A DNA stretch of 64,000 nt from Favolaschia claudopus (lineage: Eukaryota > Basidiomycota > Agaricomycetes > Agaricales > Mycenaceae). Position 1 is the stretch's first letter, and each line of letters starts with the position of its first letter. The notes under the pieces are model-generated. The model was not told where the DNA came from and did not search any database. It was given only the letters and a program-made list of their open reading frames with translations. The position numbers and the translations under genes were made by a program. The stretch covers positions 1,302,001 to 1,366,000 of the forward strand of contig JAWWNJ010000066.1 in assembly GCA_037176885.1 (NCBI GenBank), given 5' to 3'. Positions 1 to 11,794 of the stretch are shown here, piece by piece.

Positions 1-1124
1 CGAGCGGGTTAATTATCTTACTCACGGTTTGATCGCCTTCCTGCACGGTAACGGTGATGCTTTCGCCCCTTGTAAGTCGAGAACGCATATTTTTCGGGAC
101 ACCCAATTCGAGAGACTTGTCTACGTCGAACTTGCCACGAACAGAGGGGCCAACGACGACGTATGCCAGAGTTGGAGGCGAATCGATTGGCCATGATGGG
201 GTAAACTTGGGGAGCTGATGATGATACCCAGCTGGGATTCGAGGACGTTGGTACATGTCAAACTGAAACCAAGATTAAAGCGGACTTGTATGCAAGACGA
301 ATACTCGTTACATTCTTGGAGTCCTCTCCGTCTCCCTTTGGCGATACCCTTTGCCGTTTGGGTGAGTTGCCCTTGAAACCTCGTTTCATGGAGGCGGGAA
401 ACATAGTGTTGATCATGAGCGTTCGCCATTCTTGGGCCAATTCACCCTCCAACTTTTCAGCCAGAAAACCTTCCTTTTCCAACATTTCTTTCAGTGAAGA
501 GCTAGGCTCGCGCTTTCGTTTCGTAGCCCCGGTCCCCGTGACGCATTCGACTGCTGGCTCTTCAGACGCTTTGGCCAACATAGCTTCAGGAAATTCCATC
601 GAAGAATGCAGTACGGGAAGACTGTAGACGGTGATGTTATTGTCTTGGTAGGTCCAAGGAGGTGATGCAGTCAGATCTGGAGACAAGAGAACCTCTTTGA
701 CGTTAACGTTCATCGAGTCCCTGTAACGAATCGGTTGGCTGAAATTATTCAAACATTGAACGACGTACCGGTAGATATAACATCGCATTGCAGCGATTCG
801 ATGTGCAAGCCCAGGTGGTCCCACAACGTCCAAAATCCTGAGCGACTGGTCCGCGGAAGACATGAGCATACCTGGCACAAGGAAAACTCAACAACAGATG
901 CGCGGTTGAAGGGAACACGCACCAGCAATACCGCCAGTACGCCGGGCTTCAACCCGAGTCAGAAAAAAAGCGCGAGTGCTCTTTCGGTGCGCCTTCTTCT
1001 GGGTGAAGGCTCTGTTGGAGTTCTCTGCGAGATTGAAAATGTATTTCGCATTGTCGAAAGAGATAACGATTGAAGGCTCTGTGTCCGTAGTCGCGCTTGT
1101 AACGACTGAGGTCGTCCAGCTCAT
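1..1124 (-). CDS. tRNase Z (long form), N-terminal half; cut by the left edge
   Basis: This is the N-terminal half of a long-form tRNase Z, the endonuclease that removes tRNA 3' trailers. Exons are 923-1124, 769-871, 312-720 and 26-262. The introns between them are 48-51 nt, GT-AG and in frame. A further donor (GTGAGT) begins at 25 and leads out of the window. The start MSWTTSV is followed by YIFNLAENSNR, in the place of the family GEGTQR motif, then a FFLT..EARRTGG segment, VVGPPGL and, near the end, VVVGPSVRGKFD. These are standard landmarks of the substrate-binding N-half. The catalytic metallo-beta-lactamase half lies outside the window. Its first two introns match positions in the paralogue at 3945-7307. 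Family assignment is firm; activity cannot be judged. Confidence 0.85.
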
Positions 1125-2074
1125 AATTGGAAGGAAACGAAGGGAGAGTTGCGCAAAAGCGAGAAATTAAGTGAGCCGAATAGACTGGCCGACTGACAGC
1201 TCAAAACGAAAGGCCTAATTGGCGCTCCGCGACGTCGAAGTCTCTAAAATGAGTCCAATCGATTCGATGCATGCAGAAGCGAAGCCAGCGACGCGGTCAC
1301 GTGGGAAACGCGAACTCTTGATTTACTTTCTGGTCAACTTGGTGGATCACACAAATTACGAGACAAACTACCGCGTGTATTGGCACTGTCGTACAAAAGA
1401 AGACAAAGAACAGAACAGAAATAAAGGAATAACAAAAAGACCCCTCGTGAGCGCCATGTCCCGGATTTTCCAAATTACCACACAGCTCTATGGTCGCTCA
1501 TGCTCCGTTTGCCCCGCCTATTTCGAAGTAATTTTATGTAGTGCTGTTATGTTTGGTTCGCCGCTCGGTGGGTCTCGTATCCCGATGTGGAGTCGCACTG
1601 AGCCGTCGTGGCATCACGCCGTGGTGGTCGAGCTCGAGATGCCCTGTCCCGACGTGGAGTCGCGCTGAGGTGCGGTGTCCCGTGGCCAACTCGCGCTATC
1701 CTGCGTGCCCGATCTCGAACGGAGTTGCGGACCTCCCCGTCCCCTATGCTCCCGTATGCGGTGAAAAGTTTTATCGATAGCCTTTTCCGTATTTGTTTTG
1801 GTTTTAGTGCCGCGTGTATTTGGCTTATACAAGTAAATGAAAACCTAAGACGAGTCAGGCGCGATAAAGAGGAGAAGTTGAATGAGACTTACCAAAAATT
1901 GGAAAAGTGAGACAGAGAGAGAGGAGGGAAAGCTGGAATACGGGGTGATGGAGGTGGTGACGCCGGCGATAAGAGTATGGGAGGTAACGCAAGACCAAAA
2001 CAGCGAAACAGGCCGAGGTACTGACGATGCGGGCGAAAGCGGGGAGCAATGAGAGAGGGGGACGACGTCGTCGT
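1125..2074. other. no convincing gene
   Basis: Short overlapping frames only, with no recognisable domain or coherent splice chain. It holds the 5' flank of the left tRNase Z and the 3' flank of the small membrane-protein gene. The 1500-1700 stretch is GC-rich with locally repeated gtggagtcgc-type words. Confidence 0.5.
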
Positions 2075-2716
2075 TTAGCCGAAGAAGCCTCGTCCATGTC
2101 CGTACAGCATCTTATACTGGCTCTCGTACTGGCCAGGCTGCGGGAGGTGTTGGTGGCGAGCGAGAGCGGGATCAGACCGTGCCAACGATGCAGAGCGCGG
2201 GGGAGCAGCGATGGTCGGAGGCTTGAATGACTCGATCGTCTCAATGATTTTCTATGGGTACAAAACAAATTAGCACCGCACCCTGAGGAGAACAATTTAT
2301 GAAGTGAAACCTACCTCCTCATCAAAAGATGTCTTGCCCTTGGAATACGCCCGCCCAATGAGCCATGCTCCTACCACGAATACGATAGAGAATATCATGA
2401 TAGCCACGGCGATGTGAAGAAATAGTCGCTGAGTGGCGGGGCCAGGCATCCTGACACTTCCTGCGCTGGGCGAGGCGGAGGCCATGGGGAAGTCGTCTGT
2501 TAACGCGGCACCTGCGTAGACTTCTCCCGATGCTATTGTCGTGGCAGCCTCGTATACTTGGTTGGCGACAGAGGTGGATGCTTTGGATGGATCTAACCCG
2601 AAGAACGGGGCCAAAGTAGGGAGAGGCGAAGCAGCGAGGAGGCTGCTGCCGGAGAGAATGCTGCTGCTGATGTCGACGCCAGAGAGGAAGGAGCTGACGA
2701 TGGAGGATGGAGCCAT
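2075..2716 (-). CDS. small single-pass membrane protein, function unknown
   Basis: Two exons, 2315-2716 and 2075-2251, joined across a 63-nt intron (GTAGGT...CATAG), give 192 aa in frame. The first 90 residues are rich in Ser/Ala. One strong hydrophobic helix lies at about residues 100-123 (FLHIAVAIMIFSIVFVVGAW). It is followed by a basic, polar tail ending in YGHGRGFFG. The charge pattern (RAYSKGK after the helix) suggests the C-terminus is cytosolic. I do not recognise a family. The reading frame past the intron is supported by its length and the absence of stops. Reading through the donor would add only four residues. Confidence 0.65.
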
Positions 2717-3066
2717 TCTTTGAGATATATCGAGTTTTTGAGAGCTGAACTTTGTGGGTGGTAGTGGTGGTAGGAAGTAAGCTCGGTGAAGTGTCTAGGG
2801 AGGCAGACACCGGCTTTTATGTCGGTGGAAGTGAGACAGTCTAACATCTTGGAAGTGAGATAAGACAGGGTGGCTGGCGACTATTCAGAGACATGCCGGG
2901 CATCTTGGGGTCGTCGGGTTCAGACGCTTGCATGGATAATACTGTTTAGCAAATGCACAGATTGGATTGAGTCTACATGAAGAACTGGGTGAACAAGGGT
3001 GACTAGAGTAACCTTGTTTCCGTGCTCGCCAGTTCGACTTTCACAAATTGGTCGCAAACAGCCTCT

Positions 3067-3957
3067 TCAAGGCTTGGTTAAGGTCGTCAGCATGAGCTGA
3101 CCATCCCCAATATCAATGGGGACGGCACCACGAACGACGAAGCCAAGTTTCTGATAATACGCGACCTGACATAAAATTCAGTTTTGGTATGTAGATGCTA
3201 AATGTTTCACATGGACAGACATTCGTTAGTTCCGAAGTTCCAACAACCAATGATACTCGCTCTGCTGAAGCCTATGAAAATCCTGAGTAGTGATGGGGAT
3301 AGAGAGGGAAAGGCAATACCTTGCTTTCAACAGCTCGGATGAGAGCTGTAGAAAGACCTTTCCCTTGATGATCCGGATCGGTGCCCAGCAGGAGGAGGTG
3401 CCAAGATTTCAAGCCCATATCTCTTCCGATAGAGGACGCGCTCGCTTCCTCAGTGGTTGGAAGGAACTACCGTCGCGGATTGAAATTCTGCAGACAAAGA
3501 AAATCGAATGAACAAACATAATCCGACCACCATGTTCTCTTCTCTTGACTAAGCATCGAAATGAATTGGTCCCATTCCGCAGCGCTTCGTTGCGCCTCGC
3601 TGGGGACCAAATCAGAACTGTGAACCCATGAGAAATGGAAAGACTTTACGTCACGAGAGCATCGGTACCAGGAGGAAACCAGACAGCGGCGGCACGAATC
3701 ACGTTCGTACCCGATTGTCCAGCAACCCAAACTTCCCCCTCAAGTAGGCCGGCCAGGACGTGCCCACGATAAACATATTTGGCCACAAGTTCACGTTTTC
3801 CATCCGACAAGAAACGAAAAAGCCTGTCTCAATTGCAAGTTCAGTGCGCCTACCATCCAGATGACTGAATAGTTGACGGACTGTTGACGAAGGCCCTATC
3901 TAACATAGATACGAGGGCGTCGATTTCATCGTCTGTCGTCCAGATTGGAAACGGTTG
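3067..3957 (-). CDS. GNAT-family N-acetyltransferase, 5' end unresolved
   Basis: A chain of short exons on the minus strand spells a GNAT acetyltransferase. In order: DDEIDALVSMLDRAF, LFRFLSDGKRELVAKYV, VIRAAAVWFPPGTDALV, a helix around WDQFISMLSQEKRTWW, then SWHLLLLGTDPDHQGKGLS and VAYYQKLGFVVRG. The segment HQGKGL is the acetyl-CoA pyrophosphate-binding loop (Q/R-x-x-G-x-G), and YYQKLGF is the usual last motif. Several introns of about 50 nt separate the exons; one uses a weak GTTTGT donor. I could not find an in-frame ATG, so a short first exon is probably missing. The recognised 5' end abuts the start of the plus-strand tRNase Z paralogue at 3945. Substrate is unknown. Confidence 0.7.
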
Positions 3958-6900
3958 AATTTGGGACTCCGACGCCGCAGAAAAAAAAAAGACAGACCGC
4001 TAGGATTAATGAGTTTACGAACAGAGATTTCCATTACCACAAGGCTACAGCGGAGAGTTGCTTAGAGCAGGGAGGTGACTCGACTCTTGCTCTGAGAGCT
4101 CCATCAAACTCGGAGGTGATGATCGGACAGGAAGAAGACATATCAGAGGCTTCGGCCGACACATCCCGAACGAGCAATCTAGGTCGATTCGCGTCGCCAA
4201 CCTCAACCACCACGTCCTATACATCCAGCCGCCGCCCTGTGCCACTGGCCTTTTTGCGAAAGTGGTCTACGACGCGTCGGGGATGGGGTCTTGTGTACAA
4301 CCCAACCATCACCCTGCACCGTAAGGTGTCAACGCTAACTGAGGCTGTTTCATCGAAAAAAGTCAAAGAGAAACGATTGAAAGCCACGATAGTCACAGGC
4401 AACAGTGGAGACACTCGTCCGACTGTAGCTCTTCACTTCAAGGGCACCTCTGAACTTTATGTGTTTAATTCTGGCGAAAACACGCAAAGAGTCATGGCAC
4501 CAAGAACGGCGTATCCGGACAAGACGCGTCTCAATTTATTTCTAACACAAGCAAGCTTGAAGCGAGCGGGGGGACTGGGTGGTATGTCTATCTTCTCTTC
4601 AACTATGTTAGTGAAATCTTACCGTTTCGTAGGTCTAATTAACGATTCTGCAACAAAGTTCGAGAAATTTACTGTCGTAGGACCGCCTGGAACCTTTCAC
4701 TACATGGCTGCGATGCGATTCCATTTGTACAGGTACTGTTTCTTCAGGCACAGGTGAACCTTTCTACTAATATCCTATAATAGAAACGATGTGCATGCGA
4801 ACGTAGTGGAAACAAAACTCATTCCCAACAAAACAGAGCGTCCAGCGCCTTGTTTCCAGGACGACAATATGACTGTCTGGAGCATTCCGATACTCCCTGT
4901 CTCTCCTGGCAGGGCAAAAGTCTTTCAGCGGATCTCAGACGATTCGTATAAAAATCGTATTCTGAAACGAAGGAGGATCGACGTTATGTTTCCTGGCAAG
5001 CTGCAAACGAGCTGGTTACGCGACCATCCTTTCCTCAACAAGGACCACTCCTTTCACCGCCAATTACCGCCGTTACAGTCATTCAGCGTAGAATCCCCTC
5101 CTACGATAGCTTATCTCGCCATCCATCCCGCAGGTGTAACCGACGCTAACCCAGAAGGAAGTTCCCCCGTGGCTTCGACTCTGGGTAACATTCAGGCTGA
5201 GAACCCACGAACAGTTGGTCGCGGCATGCTTGTCTCTGATGCTCACTCATTATCAAAACAGGCAGTGTTAATTCTCGACGTTCCCTCCCCTTCGTATATC
5301 CCCTCTCTGTTGAAAACCTTCTCCAGTTCCCCTTTCTTCAGCGAATTCCAGACCCGAAGCCCCAACTACACACTCCAAGCTATTTTCCATCTCTGCGGCG
5401 AAGGTGTTCTGGAGGATGAACGATACATCGAATTCATGAACAAGTTCCCCATCGACACCAATGTAAGCCCCAAAGACGCTTGAATAACTATAATTTTAAA
5501 TTCCGATTTTCGTAGCACATGATCTCTTCACCAGAACACGACCGTGATCACCTTACCTTCCAGAATGTTCACCAGACAACGAGGACTCGTCTTGATCCTG
5601 CGGTATTCCCCGAACAGAAACTCGTACCTACACCGAAAAAGCCCTGGGACGGTACGAGCTCAACAATCATCGATATATACTATGTACACCGCTGATACTC
5701 CGCCAGAAATTGTCGGCCTTCCTGCCAATTTCTTTCCGTTAGAAAGAAGCCTTGCGGTGCACGTCCACCCTTCCTTCCACCCCAGCGTCTACTTTCCTAC
5801 CTCATTGTCGACGGAGGTCCCAACTCACATCGAACTGCGTAGTGTATCGTTGCGGCGATCCAGAGTTCTTAAGTTCCAGTATGAACGCAGTCGGAGAGAA
5901 TGGGGTGAACGGCGAATCCTTCTTCGACGAGCGAAGGAGGGAAGGCGCAGAGCAGAATATGCGAGATTGCGAAATAGTTATGATGCCAATATCATCACCC
6001 TGGGGACATCTGGGACTGGGCCGGGGGTTTACCGCAATGGCAAGTGCGCTTAGCTTATATTCGTGGCAGGCTTAGTTATCGGCTTTTCAGCTCCTTCGAC
6101 GCTTGTTCGAATTCCTGGTGCGGGATCAGTCTTGCTTGACTGCGGCGAAGGGACGTGGGGTCAACTCGTTCGGCACTTTGGAGCTGATGGCGTACATGAT
6201 GTCCTGCGGGATCTCAAGTGTATCTTCATCAGCAGTATGCGCATCGATCATCATGGCGGTCTCGCTTCGCTTCTGGCTGAGCGGCAAGGGGTACGGCTTT
6301 CCTCGACTAACCTGTATCTTCGCTCACGACAAGAAAACGCAGCTAAATCCTCGCCCCAAGCATCCGCTTTACGTGGTGGCGGATTACAACGTCCATCTGT
6401 ATCTGAGAGAACTTTCAGACTTGGAAAACCTTGGGTTAGTCGATGATGGTCGAACGAAGAATGGGGTGATTTCCGTCATGGACGACGCGATATACAACTC
6501 TATCCCCTCGTCTCGAGCCTCAGACGCAGACCGGCCGGCCGTATGGGCTGATCCCACCCGGTAAATTTCATCTGCCGTATTCTGTGGGGCATACTTTAAC
6601 TCTCAAATAGATCCTGGGAGGCAAGGAAGGGAATTTGCAACCAACTCAATCTGCTCTCTTTCGAAACACTTGCCAGTGAGGAGAATTCTCGATTTTCTCC
6701 GAATTTGGCCGATCGCAAGTCCTCTGGTGTTGTGTTCCGCCATAAAGATGGCTGGAGTCTCATGTGCGTGACTAGCTGCTTGGTGCTGCGGATTCATTTT
6801 TTGACAATCAGACAGGTATGCGGGTTCAAAGATACCAGACAAAACACTTGTACGCGCAGGCAGGGAGGTCACCGTGCTCATCCACAGCGGTAACCCGGAT

Positions 6901-7307
6901 AAAGGAGAACACCATGAACTGAACAATAGCGTTAAACGCGCCTTACTCGCTGCGCGGATGTATGTCTCTGTTGATTGTGGCTCATTTACACTTGCTAAAG
7001 GATGCTTAGGATGAAGGCCAAACATCTACTTTTCACACAGCTATCATCAATACGACCTCTACCCCGACAGCCGTTTGTAGAGCGCCGTCGCAAAGACAAC
7101 CTCAAACCCATGGTTTCGTATGCTTTTGATCATACAGATGTGTCGATTGGGACGTTGTGGAAGTTAGGCTTGTATCTGCCTACCCTGCAAGGGTTGATGC
7201 GGACACATCGCCAGAGGTTGGTGACACGAAAAGAGCGTAAAGCAAAATTCCTCCCTGAGGTCAGGGCTGAGCCGCCGAAGTTGAGAGCTCAAGCTGCAGC
7301 GGGTTAA
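3945..7307 (+). CDS. tRNase Z paralogue with degenerate catalytic site
   Basis: Ten exons (3945-4581, 4633-4732, 4784-5462, 5516-5651, 5707-6039, 6091-6290, 6334-6560, 6611-6763, 6816-6959, 7010-7307) sum to 2907 nt, an open frame of 968 aa. Both tRNase Z halves are present. N-half: FNSGENTQR and VVGPPGT. C-half: NIITLGTSGTG, VLLDCGEGTWGQLVRHFG, ISSMRIDHHGG, HPLYVVADYNVHLYLREL and VVFRHKDGWSL. Most metal ligands are changed. HxHxDH reads S-M-R-I-D-H (677-682), GDT reads GSK (825-827), and THFS reads TQLS (879-882). The His-containing stretch before the FRHKDGW segment also lacks an obvious histidine. Cleavage is therefore unlikely, although the frame is intact. The first two introns match the left copy, so it arose by DNA duplication. 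The intron at 6040 is GC-AG. The first 145 residues are an unusual polar extension, and the start codon is less certain. Confidence 0.75.
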
Positions 7308-8113
7308 CGTCGTGGTGAATTTTCACTCAATCGTTCACCTTATCGCAGCTTCGGGTGGCTCGTCCCCATCGAGGATTGTTGGACCACATTGCAACAGATC
7401 TTCCGGCTTCTGGCGACGAGGTTCTTTTGCAGCTCATCTCCTCGCAGTTTTACCACTAGCATGCCAACCGCGCATTGGGTCGCGAAAACAGACACATTTT
7501 GGGCTTTGTTCTTTTAAACATGCCCGGGGTCGGTACATATCATGTATTCCCACTACATAGAGTATGATACAACACGCTGCTCATGAACCATGGCTCGCCA
7601 AGACGAGACTTCATTGAAAGGAAAGGTCAAGCGAAGTCATAGGAAGATTGATATGGACAGTGAATTCTAATTTCTGACAGATGAGCGTTCGCCTAGATCT
7701 GTGTCTCTATCTCTTCCGCGGGGTGGGACCAGGTGGGACCTCGATGTCGAGTTGCGTGGGGTATTCGAAGAAATATTATTCTGCGAGGAAGCGGGATAGC
7801 ATAGAAATCTTCAGGATAACGAATTGAGGAATGGTGGCCGTTGGTCGAGATAGCTGCTGGCTCTGTTGAGAGTTGTCCCATTTCGCGTCGACCAGCGTCG
7901 TCAGCAGTTCAGGGTTGTGCCTGTGGAGGTCGAGGTTGACGTTGAGGTCAAGAGTGTCATTGAGGTTGACGCGTTGACGCGTTTGATACACGGTGATTAA
8001 CGGCCGCGGCGCAGTGATCCGCTCGCGAGTATTATTTGCATTCAAGGAATTCACCTTTTGGCTTCTACTCTCACTGCGCGACTCTTGCAAGGCGGGCGGT
8101 GGCCTTCGTCCCA
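7308..8113. other. intergenic, no supported gene
   Basis: No frame-consistent gene. It holds the 3' flank of the tRNase Z paralogue and the 5' flank of the YTP1-like gene. The stretch 7920-7990 has a short run of gaggttgacg-type repeats. The antisense frame through 7776-8114 owes its length to these. Confidence 0.5.
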
Positions 8114-10073
8114 ATGCCCCGACTATCTACCCTTGCCTACGCTTTATTTTCTCTTCTCGTCTGCGCTTCGTTTGTCCGGGGGCACGATCACCACGATGAG
8201 CTGAGCGAAGAGGAATCCAACAAGCCGACAGACTCAATTCTATGGATTCATATTCTGTTACAAGCTGCTGTTTGGGGAGTGCTCTTCCCAGTGGGTATGG
8301 TGCTCGGTATAACGTGCGTTAGCGGATTTTCTGTCGAGTTGTTTACTTAGAAACCGCAGTCGGAGTCGTTGGCATGTCCCGCTCCAGGTGCGTTCAACTT
8401 TTCATGTTTCCCGCACATCCAAATAATCGATTGCAATTTTAGAGCGTTGGATTCCTGTTAACAGCAGGCGGGTACATCCTCGGCCATTCTCATGGCGGAC
8501 GCCAGTTTCTGCCCTCGGCGCATGGTGTATTCGCGTCGGTCCTCTTCGCGCCGATCGCGATTCAATTCGTACTTGGCGTGTACCTCAAGCTGCACATCCA
8601 TGAAGCCTCGATCCGCCCATGGGCCGTGCGACTGCACGGTATCGTAGGTAAAGCGTATCCCATTCTCGGGTGGACGCAGATGCTCTTCGGCGCGATGGCG
8701 TACCGAGGATATTGCCGCGGTGGGCATCTGGAGCAATGTCTTGCACATTATATTATGGGCTCGGGGTTCATTGCATATGGCGTTATAATCGCGATTTTGT
8801 TCCTCGTCGGTGAGGCTTGGGTTCGCCGGACTGGACGGAGTCCAGAATGGTGGGATTCATGGACGATTATGCTCTGGGGCATTGGTTCGTTGCTGGATTT
8901 TTCCTTTAAGAATCCTGGAATCTGATGCGTGGATTCAAGTAAATACTTTCACTGAGCACCGAGGAAGTACGTGGTCCGTTAAGGACATGCAACACACGTT
9001 AGTATTTTTCTTTTGGCTGTGGGACATTGCTGACACGGTTCACAGTATTATGGGGATTCTTTGTGCGTTTCTTTCACCTAGAGTTCATTCCAAATTGAGC
9101 AGTATTCAGGGTGGGCTGGCGGTCTTCTGGGCATACTTCTTGCTCGCAATAATAAGGTATTCCATGAGTCGAATGTTGTTCTGAAAGAACCTGACCGTTG
9201 GTCCAGCGCAACGTCGTTCCGGGTATAATGTATGACCACCTTCACCCTTGCTCTGCGCACATTTAACAACCTTCTTAGCTTAATTTTAACTGGCTGGGGT
9301 ATGTCAGAACATGCGCAACACCTTATGCTATCCACGAAGGTATGCATTCCCCTCCCATCCTCCTCAAAACTCTGCAACGCATAGCAGGTCCACGCCATAT
9401 TCGGCTACACCCTCATGCTCGCGGGCGTCACACGAATTATAGAAGTGTGTTTCTTCTCGTCGCCGAGTAAAGCGGCGGCGGAAATTGTCGAGGATGATAA
9501 CACCAGCGACCACACATTGGCGGAGCCGAGCCCGCGGTTCCCCAACCCTTCGCGCTATGTTGCGTCCGACGATAGCGGTAAGAGCGTCGCTGGCAAGGCG
9601 TTCCGCCACCTCCCTTCTTTCGTGCGTTTCTCCCGTCCTTTCTTTCCCTCACGGCTTGCTAACAATATGTTAACAATATCTTTAGCTCCTCGTCGCCTCT
9701 GGGTATGCCATCAACTCATTCTATATAGCTAGGACGCATACTAACAACAATACCCCCACGCAGCATACTTTTCATGTCTGGCACAGACGAAGAGCTCGAA
9801 TTCGTACACAAGAACGAAATGGACCACGTCACCTACATCCTCATCATGTTCAGCATCGCCTTCATCCTCTACGCGCACATCGTCTACCTCATACATCTAT
9901 ACGCCACCACCGGCCGGAATGCTCCTTCCAAAGAGGAGAGGGAGAGGGAGAGGAATAACGGTATTCCGATGACGCCGAGGAATAAGTGGTATTCGCGCGT
10001 GCCGAATGCGGATTCGGGGGTGGGTGGGGAGCCGTTGCATGTGGTTGGGGAGGACGATGAGGAGGATGCGTGA
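8114..10073 (+). CDS. YTP1-like multi-spanning membrane protein
   Basis: Eleven exons (8114-8313, 8351-8387, 8443-8884, 8940-8997, 9046-9062, 9110-9156, 9207-9229, 9279-9339, 9388-9621, 9686-9702, 9764-10073) give 481 aa in frame. A signal peptide (LAYALFSLLVCASFVRG) is followed by a His-rich segment (HDHHDE). Then come several helices with conserved histidines, such as ILGHSHGG, VRLHGIVGKAYP and KDMQHTIMG. This is the DUF2427 plus Ytp1 architecture of fungal proteins that resemble cytochrome b561 and mitochondrial electron carriers. The C-terminus is cytosolic, acidic and polar (GEDDEEDA). Haem binding by the intramembrane histidines is possible but not shown. Two exons are only 17 nt, so automatic gene callers may miss them. 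The exact function of YTP1 proteins is unknown. Confidence 0.85.
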
Positions 10074-10538
10074 TGCATGGTTTGAATTATATAGAGGAGA
10101 GGTCACTCCCCAGTAAGTGGGCTGTGTTATATTTGCTGTACGTGCATGTCATAGTGTTGTCTGTTTCTCTGTCTTTTGCAATATTTCGATGCTTTCATTG
10201 TGTACATGCATGGTCCTGAGTCACTGCCCCGCTGACGGAGTGTGCTTGAAGCTTGCGACGCTGAAGTTTGACCGAAGCCAAGACCGAGTTACATACTACT
10301 GTAACATTGTTACAGTATAGGGTATAGGGTTTGCAACTTGATACTCGATGCACTGCTACATAGGCAAAGTTTAAGGAGTGGAAGTGAGGTGTTACACGTC
10401 AGTAACAATTACTACACAACTTAGAAGTGCCGACGAATACCGCTTGCTTTGACCTTACACGCGGTAGCACGCCAACGACATGAGATGATGAAATGTGCAG
10501 AAAACAAGGCGATGGCGACATATAGGGAAGGAGTCACA
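10074..10538. other. intergenic with palindromes
   Basis: Gap between the convergent YTP1-like gene and zinc-cluster copy A. It contains a near-perfect palindrome ctgtaaca-t-tgttacag at 10299-10315, directly followed by a TAGGGT-type motif, and a second tgttac...gtaaca pair near 10390. No gene is seen. Confidence 0.5.
10316..10332 (+). repeat. telomere-like motif (tatagggtatagggttt)
   Basis: Two TAGGGT-type units sit 3' of zinc-cluster copy A. The motif resembles the TTAGGG repeat of fungal telomeres but is short and imperfect, so chance cannot be excluded. A closer match lies at 49562-49578 beside copy B. Confidence 0.35.
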
Positions 10539-11484
10539 CTATAAATCCTCAGTTCGAATTCCCTGAGGACACAGCGCTTGTAATTCTGCGTAGATAGAAC
10601 GAATAAATATAGGACGCTCTTCCTCGTCGTAGCATTGCGATAAAAACTTAATCTGAGTCAAGAGCGCTGCGCGAAGTTTTTCTCGTTCTGCAGCAGGCAT
10701 TCGGACGATGGGCTTATCAGCTTGGACCTGAGGACGCGATGGTTCTACCGCAGGTAAGTTATGGACCGTCAGAAAAGTAGTATAATACGTCGACTCGTAC
10801 CGGTTCGAGTAGTTGATAAAATCGTTGACGCGGCGCCTAACTGAACTTGATTTCGAGAAGGTTTATCAGCTGTAAAGTGAATACATATGAGGGACACTAG
10901 ATACAATCAGGGCAATCGGCAACTCACTATATGGTAAAGTTGCTCGTAACTTGCGGGACGCCAATTTCCGATATACCTTACAGTCTGCGTGTTCTTTCTT
11001 TGAGTATACCCTCATGAACTCCTCCATAGTGGGAAAGAATTGATCTTTGGTATATTCAAAGATGAATTTCGTCTTCAGGTCGCAGCCCATTTTGCCGTCA
11101 CGACAAGGACGACAGGTTAGCTGATCATCTTCCACCAAACAGGCTTTCCACGTTGGACCTCGTTGGCGTTGGCATCTCGTGCAGGTCTGGAAGCCGAGTA
11201 CATTAGTATGGCATAACCTTCAAAGATAAATCGGATAGACGATGCACCTCCTTATTACGATCATTCCACTGCCTAGCTTCATCACTTCCGAACCATTCAC
11301 CTTCATTGTTTCTAGTACGGGTAGTCAACTGCGAGACTCTGCACCAAAACGCCTCTAATGAGACAGCATCCGACTCGACGGCGCTCTTAGAGTACGCGTC
11401 ATTATCACGGGGGGCGCCGCACTGGCAGGAGCGGTCTGGACCAACTTGACACACAACCGAGCCCGAGTTTTCGTAGCCCAACAT
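10539..11484 (-). CDS. zinc-cluster-like protein with helical tail (copy A)
   Basis: Four exons (11248-11484, 10928-11186, 10801-10869, 10539-10744) give 256 aa in frame. A segment containing FWCRVSQLTTRTR and ARQWNDRNKE precedes a six-cysteine cluster, CTRC...C...CRPC...GC. The cluster continues into DLKTKFIFEYTKDQFFPTMEEF. The spacing (C-x2-C, then C, then C-x2-C, then C) resembles a Zn(II)2Cys6 binuclear cluster, but loop lengths differ. The tail is helical and charged (EREKLRAALLTQIKFLSQCYDE). The gene at 49684-50506 is a paralogue with all three introns at matching positions and phases. I infer a nuclear DNA- or protein-binding role. The start at 11484 is the first ATG of the frame and is less certain. 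Confidence 0.7.
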
Positions 11485-11794
11485 TGCCTAAAGATCGAGT
11501 GGTACAAAAAGAGATGAGAGCTTGAATCAAGATGTGATGTGCCGGTCCGGGATCCCGGCAAGAGAACCTCTGTTCCCTCCTCCCGTTCGTCCTTCCGGTA
11601 CTGTAACATCTCAGGTACGAGTATAGGGTCTGCAGTTTGATCTCTGTTATCTCGTGCCGCGTAATATTAATCCTACCTGCCCGAAACACGCCGCGAACTT
11701 GTCATACCTATTATGGCTTCCAATTCGCTGTAACGGCGCGGCCCACCTCAATGATGATATTTCCCAAGCCCAGCCAACTCGAATCCAAACCCCC

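Noticed and set aside
7776..8114. 112-codon minus-strand frame with a repeated NLD/LNV pattern
   Set aside because: Comes from a short nucleotide repeat at 7920-7990 in the 5' flank of the YTP1-like gene.
10541..10590. tRNA-like ttcgaattccc stretch
   Set aside because: It lies in and just past the last exon of zinc-cluster copy A and the rest of a cloverleaf cannot be formed.
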